This document shows, in pieces, positions 6,073 through 8,948 of a stretch of 8,948 bases of DNA. The stretch's first letter is position 1; the number at the start of each line of letters is the position of its first letter. A model generated the notes under the pieces. The model was not told the origin of the DNA, did not search any database, and saw nothing but the letters and a program-made list of their open reading frames with translations. The translations under genes were made by a program, and so were the position numbers. The stretch is from Chlorobiota bacterium (GTDB lineage: Bacteria > Bacteroidota > Bacteroidia > Flavobacteriales > Flavobacteriaceae), in NCBI GenBank assembly GCA_013153655.1, contig JAADEB010000077.1, positions 1-8,948 of the forward strand, in the 5' to 3' direction.

Positions 6073-6096
6073 GGCAAATTTCAAGTGTCATTTGCC
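6073..6096. terminator. Perfect 7-bp hairpin between the beta-helix and rhomboid genes
   Basis: GGCAAAT (6073-6079) and ATTTGCC (6090-6096) form perfect arms around a 10-base loop. It lies about 48 bases after the stop of the 6144-7535 gene and upstream of the rhomboid -7 box. There is no T-run on the minus strand after it, so it could be a weak terminator, a Rho-dependent processing site or an operator. Confidence 0.3.
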
Positions 6097-6143
6097 GAAA
6101 CATGGTAACGGAGAAATTCCGAAACGGGGAAAGGGAACGTTGG

Positions 6144-7535
6144 CTAAGGTTTTATAATACGTCGGCGATAAACACGGTTGCCGGTATCCAATACCAACAG
6201 GTATACTCCCGATGACCAATTCCGTACCGGGATATAAGCCGATGCTTCGACTTCGCCCCGGGTCACCGCTTGGCCGCCGGGATTGAATACGGTGTAGGAG
6301 GCCGTTTCACCGTTTTTCATGCGCACAAAAAAGCCTTCCACCGCCGGAACGGGATAGAGGGAGAAAACTTCCGTTCCCCGTTTGTCCACAGCCGTCAATC
6401 CGTATTCGTAGCAACCCATGTCCGGCGCATTACCCGCATAAGGGAGTCCCACATCCGTACCCGCATCGATGCAGGGAGAACCGGCTTGCAGGTGCAAATC
6501 ACCTTGGGCGGAGTTGACAAATAGGGGGTTTACGTTGTTCAAATTATGGTCGCCCGTTCCGCCGTCGGGCATATCCACGTCGCAGTAATGAAATTCGGCC
6601 GTGGCATCTTGTCCGATATTGACATCTTTGCCGTATTGTTGGGTGTTGTTGTAGATGATGCAATTGGTAAAAGTAACATCTGCATAGGACAGGTCCACGG
6701 CGCCGCCTTCGGCATAGCCGTTGGCATGGTTTTGCGTAAAGGTGCAATTGACAAACGAGATTCTGCTTTGGGGATTCAGGGTTTTTACGGCGCCTCCTCC
6801 GGAATTGGAAGCCGTGTTTTCATAGAAGGCGCATTGGCTTACGGTTACGCCTTCGGCCGTGTAGAAAAACAATGCACCTCCTCCGTAGCCCGCCGAATTG
6901 TGTTCGAACACGCAACGCAGAATTTGGGTATGACCGTCGTTGGTAAACTTAATGGCACCTCCTTCGCCGAAAGCATGGTTGTAGCGAAACACACAATCTT
7001 CGAAACGGGTGAGGGTGCCTGTGGTGCTGCCGGTATTGATGCCGTAGACGGCGCCACCCATACCGTCGTCATCGCCGGTGGCATCGTTATGCTCGAAAAC
7101 GCAATGAAAAAATTGGGCATCGGCGTTTTTCAACACCACGGCGCCTCCGTGCTGGTCGGGGTAGGAGCCGTTGGCATCGGTTTTTCCGTACTCAAACCGG
7201 CAATAGTGGAACTCACTGATGTCGGGGGTTTGGTCCAGGCGGATACCGGCCCATCCGGCATTGTGATCGGCGGCGGTAAATACGATTGGCCGGGCTTCGG
7301 TGCCGTTGGCCACCACTTTCCCGTCCACATACAGGCGGTAACGACCTTGGAATTCCACCCGTACGCCGGCTTCAATGGTGAGGGTTTGTCCGGCGGGGAT
7401 GCGAATATGTCCCGTAACGCGATACGGCGATCCCGCGGCGGTCCAGGTGCCGCTTTGGTTGCCGCTCACATCCGTTTGGCTCCAAAGGGGAAGAACAATA
7501 AGAAGAGCAAGAAATCGAACTAATTTCATAATCAT
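6144..7535 (-). CDS. T9SS-secreted beta-helix protein with Pmp-like GGA[IVL]/FxxN repeats
   Basis: A 463-residue surface or secreted protein. The signal peptide (LVRFLALLIVLPLWSQ, 5-20) probably ends near WSQ|TD; a start at Met3 (7529) is equally possible. Residues about 30-315 form a predicted right-handed parallel beta-helix. Six GGA[IVL] motifs (GG at 130-131, 160-161, 192-193, 219-220, 248-249, 278-279) are spaced about 27-32 residues apart and alternate with FxxN motifs (FEHN 147, FRYN 183, FEHN 210, FYEN 237, FTQN 266). This is the combination that defines chlamydial polymorphic membrane protein repeats. Residues about 335-378 (NPLFV ... SPCIDAGTDVG ... DMGCYEYG) look like a choice-of-anchor Q segment. 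Residues about 390-463 (FSLYPVPA ... GVYLLVLDTGNRVYRRRIIKP) are a type A T9SS sorting domain, so export through the outer membrane is likely. Ligand or enzymatic activity is unknown; no catalytic signature of polysaccharide lyases is visible. Confidence 0.85.
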   Translation of the reverse strand: MIMKLVRFLALLIVLPLWSQTDVSGNQSGTWTAAGSPYRVTGHIRIPAGQTLTIEAGVRVEFQGRYRLYVDGKVVANGTEARPIVFTAADHNAGWAGIRLDQTPDISEFHYCRFEYGKTDANGSYPDQHGGAVVLKNADAQFFHCVFEHNDATGDDDGMGGAVYGINTGSTTGTLTRFEDCVFRYNHAFGEGGAIKFTNDGHTQILRCVFEHNSAGYGGGALFFYTAEGVTVSQCAFYENTASNSGGGAVKTLNPQSRISFVNCTFTQNHANGYAEGGAVDLSYADVTFTNCIIYNNTQQYGKDVNIGQDATAEFHYCDVDMPDGGTGDHNLNNVNPLFVNSAQGDLHLQAGSPCIDAGTDVGLPYAGNAPDMGCYEYGLTAVDKRGTEVFSLYPVPAVEGFFVRMKNGETASYTVFNPGGQAVTRGEVEASAYIPVRNWSSGVYLLVLDTGNRVYRRRIIKP

Positions 7536-7643
7536 GATTTTGAAGCAATCTACAAAATTTCTGAGGACATCGGATGACGGAAGAAATTTTATATCCCTTT
7601 CGGGAATAAAGCGATTTTCGGGCTTTGATGTAGAAGGAAAAGG

Positions 7644-8948
7644 TTATTCCGAAGTAATTTCCAATAATTTTTTCCGGTAAATACTGAGCAGTTTGGACTT
7701 GGACATAAAGCCCACATAGGTACCGTCCCTTCGGATGATGGGAAGGTTCCAGGCGCCGGTCATTTGGAATTTTTTCATGACCTTTTGGAAATTATCGTCC
7801 TTGTAGAAAATCACCGTAGGTGCTTTGTGCATCAGGTCGCGCACCCGGATTTTATCGTACATCTCTTGATCGAACATGATTTGGCGGATATCGTCCAGCG
7901 TAATAACGCCCAGGAAATGTTGATGCTCATCGATAACGGGAAAGAGATTGCGATGCGAATTTTTGACGGCCCGTTCCACCATTTCGCCCAACGTCCACGA
8001 GGGTTCCACCGGGATAAAATCTTTTTCCACCACCCGATCCAATTCCACCATAAAGCCGGCAAAAGCATCTTTGTTGTGAGTGGGAATGAAGGAACGGCCT
8101 TTCAACTGCATGGTATAGATGCTGTAACCCACCGTACGCTTGGTTACCCAGAACGAAATGGCCGCCACCATCATCAGCGGGACAATCAATTCCTGGCTTC
8201 CGGTGATTTCCATAATAAGAAACACGGCCATTAAAGGCGCTTGAATAATACCCGCAACGGCACCGGCCATACCCACCAGCGCGAAATTCTCCGGCGGAAG
8301 GTTCAAACCCGGAAAAATCATATTGAAAATCAAAGCCAGCACATAACCCGACATGGCTCCCGTAAACATGGAAGGTGCAAACACGCCGCCTATACCGCCG
8401 GCATGCAAGGTAAGGCTCAAACCGATAACCTTGAAGGTGGTGAGCAACACAAAGACCAAGATAACCAAATGGGTGGCATTATGGTCGATGGCTATGGGAA
8501 ATTTATTGACCACATAATGATAATCGGCTATCAGCACATGGTTGATCATATTATAACCTTCGCCGTATAATGCCGGCAATAAATAAACCAGTAAACCCAA
8601 TAAAATACCACCGGCAAGCCAACGCGGAACCAGCTTGCGAAATCGTTTCAGAAAACGGCCCGTGTAGAAATAGGCGCGTATGAAATAAATGGAAGTGGTG
8701 GCCGAAGTGATGCCCAAAACAATATAAAAAGGTACTTCATTGAGGCGGTAGGAATGTATCAATTTGTAATGCAGCAAAATATCTTTACCCAGAAAAAAAT
8801 AGGAAGTCAACACCGCCGAAACGGAAGCCAAAATCAAGGGAATCATAGCCGTCATGGTCAGGTCGAAGCTCAGCACTTCCATGACGAACAAAATCCCCGC
8901 CACCGGTGCCTTGAAAATGGAGGAGAAGGTGCCGGCCGTGGCGGCGGC
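7644..8948 (-). CDS. ClC family chloride channel/transporter with CBS pair (5' end cut by window)
   Basis: Inner-membrane anion channel or exchanger. The frame is open to base 8948, so 434 C-terminal residues are visible and the N-terminus, including the gating-glutamate GREGP region, is outside. A GTG at 8903 is an internal Val and not the start, because ClC sequence (FKAPVAGILFVMEVL) continues across it. Counting from the window edge, the visible core includes the AP-GILF-E motif at 14-24, AGGIGGVFAPSM at about 183-194 with the GxFxP chloride-site Phe, APLMAVFLIMEITG at about 237-250, and a Tyr at 275 aligning with the central Tyr of E. coli ClcA. Two CBS domains follow (about 305-360 and 368-427; VIDEHQHFLGVITLDDIRQ and LPIIRRDGTYVGFMSKSKLL) and may bind nucleotides. 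The residue aligning with the proton glutamate E203 is Val. A 108-base spacer separates it from the beta-helix gene. Confidence 0.92.
   Translation of the reverse strand, partial: AAATAGTFSSIFKAPVAGILFVMEVLSFDLTMTAMIPLILASVSAVLTSYFFLGKDILLHYKLIHSYRLNEVPFYIVLGITSATTSIYFIRAYFYTGRFLKRFRKLVPRWLAGGILLGLLVYLLPALYGEGYNMINHVLIADYHYVVNKFPIAIDHNATHLVILVFVLLTTFKVIGLSLTLHAGGIGGVFAPSMFTGAMSGYVLALIFNMIFPGLNLPPENFALVGMAGAVAGIIQAPLMAVFLIMEITGSQELIVPLMMVAAISFWVTKRTVGYSIYTMQLKGRSFIPTHNKDAFAGFMVELDRVVEKDFIPVEPSWTLGEMVERAVKNSHRNLFPVIDEHQHFLGVITLDDIRQIMFDQEMYDKIRVRDLMHKAPTVIFYKDDNFQKVMKKFQMTGAWNLPIIRRDGTYVGFMSKSKLLSIYRKKLLEITSE

Noticed and set aside
6546..7523. Plus-strand open frame of 325 codons antisense to the beta-helix gene
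   Set aside because: It lies wholly inside a gene with a clear signal peptide, repeats and sorting domain; its translation has no recognisable domain and is explained by GC-biased codon positions and the repeated Gly/Ala codons of the sense gene.
7553..7560. AAATTTTG (minus strand) as a -7 box for the beta-helix gene
   Set aside because: It is 17 bases before the start, like the other boxes, but the first base of TAnnTTTG is wrong and no TTG lies at the right distance; too weak to call.
7590..7605. TCCC-GAAA-GGGA stem (minus strand) between the ClC and beta-helix genes as a terminator
   Set aside because: Only four base pairs form before mismatches, and no T-run follows; the signal is too weak to annotate.
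8901..8903. GTG at 8903 as the ClC start
   Set aside because: The conserved ClC motif runs through this codon and the frame stays open to the window edge, so the true start is outside.

Overview
The window is a compact stretch of a Bacteroidota chromosome, probably Flavobacteriia-like. The evidence is a type IX secretion (T9SS) C-terminal sorting domain, promoter elements of the Bacteroidota TAnnTTTG type, the absence of clear Shine-Dalgarno sequences, and Bacteroidota-type envelope genes. All nine protein genes lie on the minus strand, so transcription runs from high to low coordinates. The genes at both ends are cut by the window: the right-hand one lacks its N-terminus and the left-hand one its C-terminus. 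I see no tRNA, rRNA, CRISPR array, insertion sequence or phage gene, and no gene-free stretch longer than about 205 bases.

In transcription order from the right edge: a ClC-type chloride channel or transporter with a CBS pair (7644-8948, 5'-truncated); a secreted right-handed beta-helix protein with six GGA[IVL]/FxxN repeats, a choice-of-anchor-Q-like segment and a T9SS sorting domain (6144-7535); an overlapping cluster of rhomboid protease, PBP4-type D-Ala-D-Ala carboxypeptidase and an unrecognised two-TM protein (3364-6021); two tandem paralogous exported, probably outer-membrane beta-barrel proteins of unknown function (2600-3277 and 1619-2395); and a cluster of DUF2905 membrane protein, membrane-anchored PASTA protein and RluA/RluD-family pseudouridine synthase (1-1567).

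The shared theme is the cell envelope: peptidoglycan remodelling (PBP4, possibly PASTA), membrane proteolysis (rhomboid), outer-membrane and surface proteins, and ion transport. Two gene clusters are translationally coupled, by an ATGA overlap (rhomboid/PBP4) and a TAATG overlap (DUF2905/PASTA). Several promoter-like TAnnTTTG boxes sit just upstream of the first genes of transcription units; the best, before the 3277 start, also has a TTG 20 bases upstream. The two barrel genes are visibly more AT-rich than their neighbours.

I did not find convincing evidence of a new defence, mobile or biosynthetic system. The points most worth a second look are the Chlamydia-Pmp-like repeat pattern in the T9SS cargo, the loss of the proton-glutamate position in the ClC protein, and the tandem barrel pair of unknown function.
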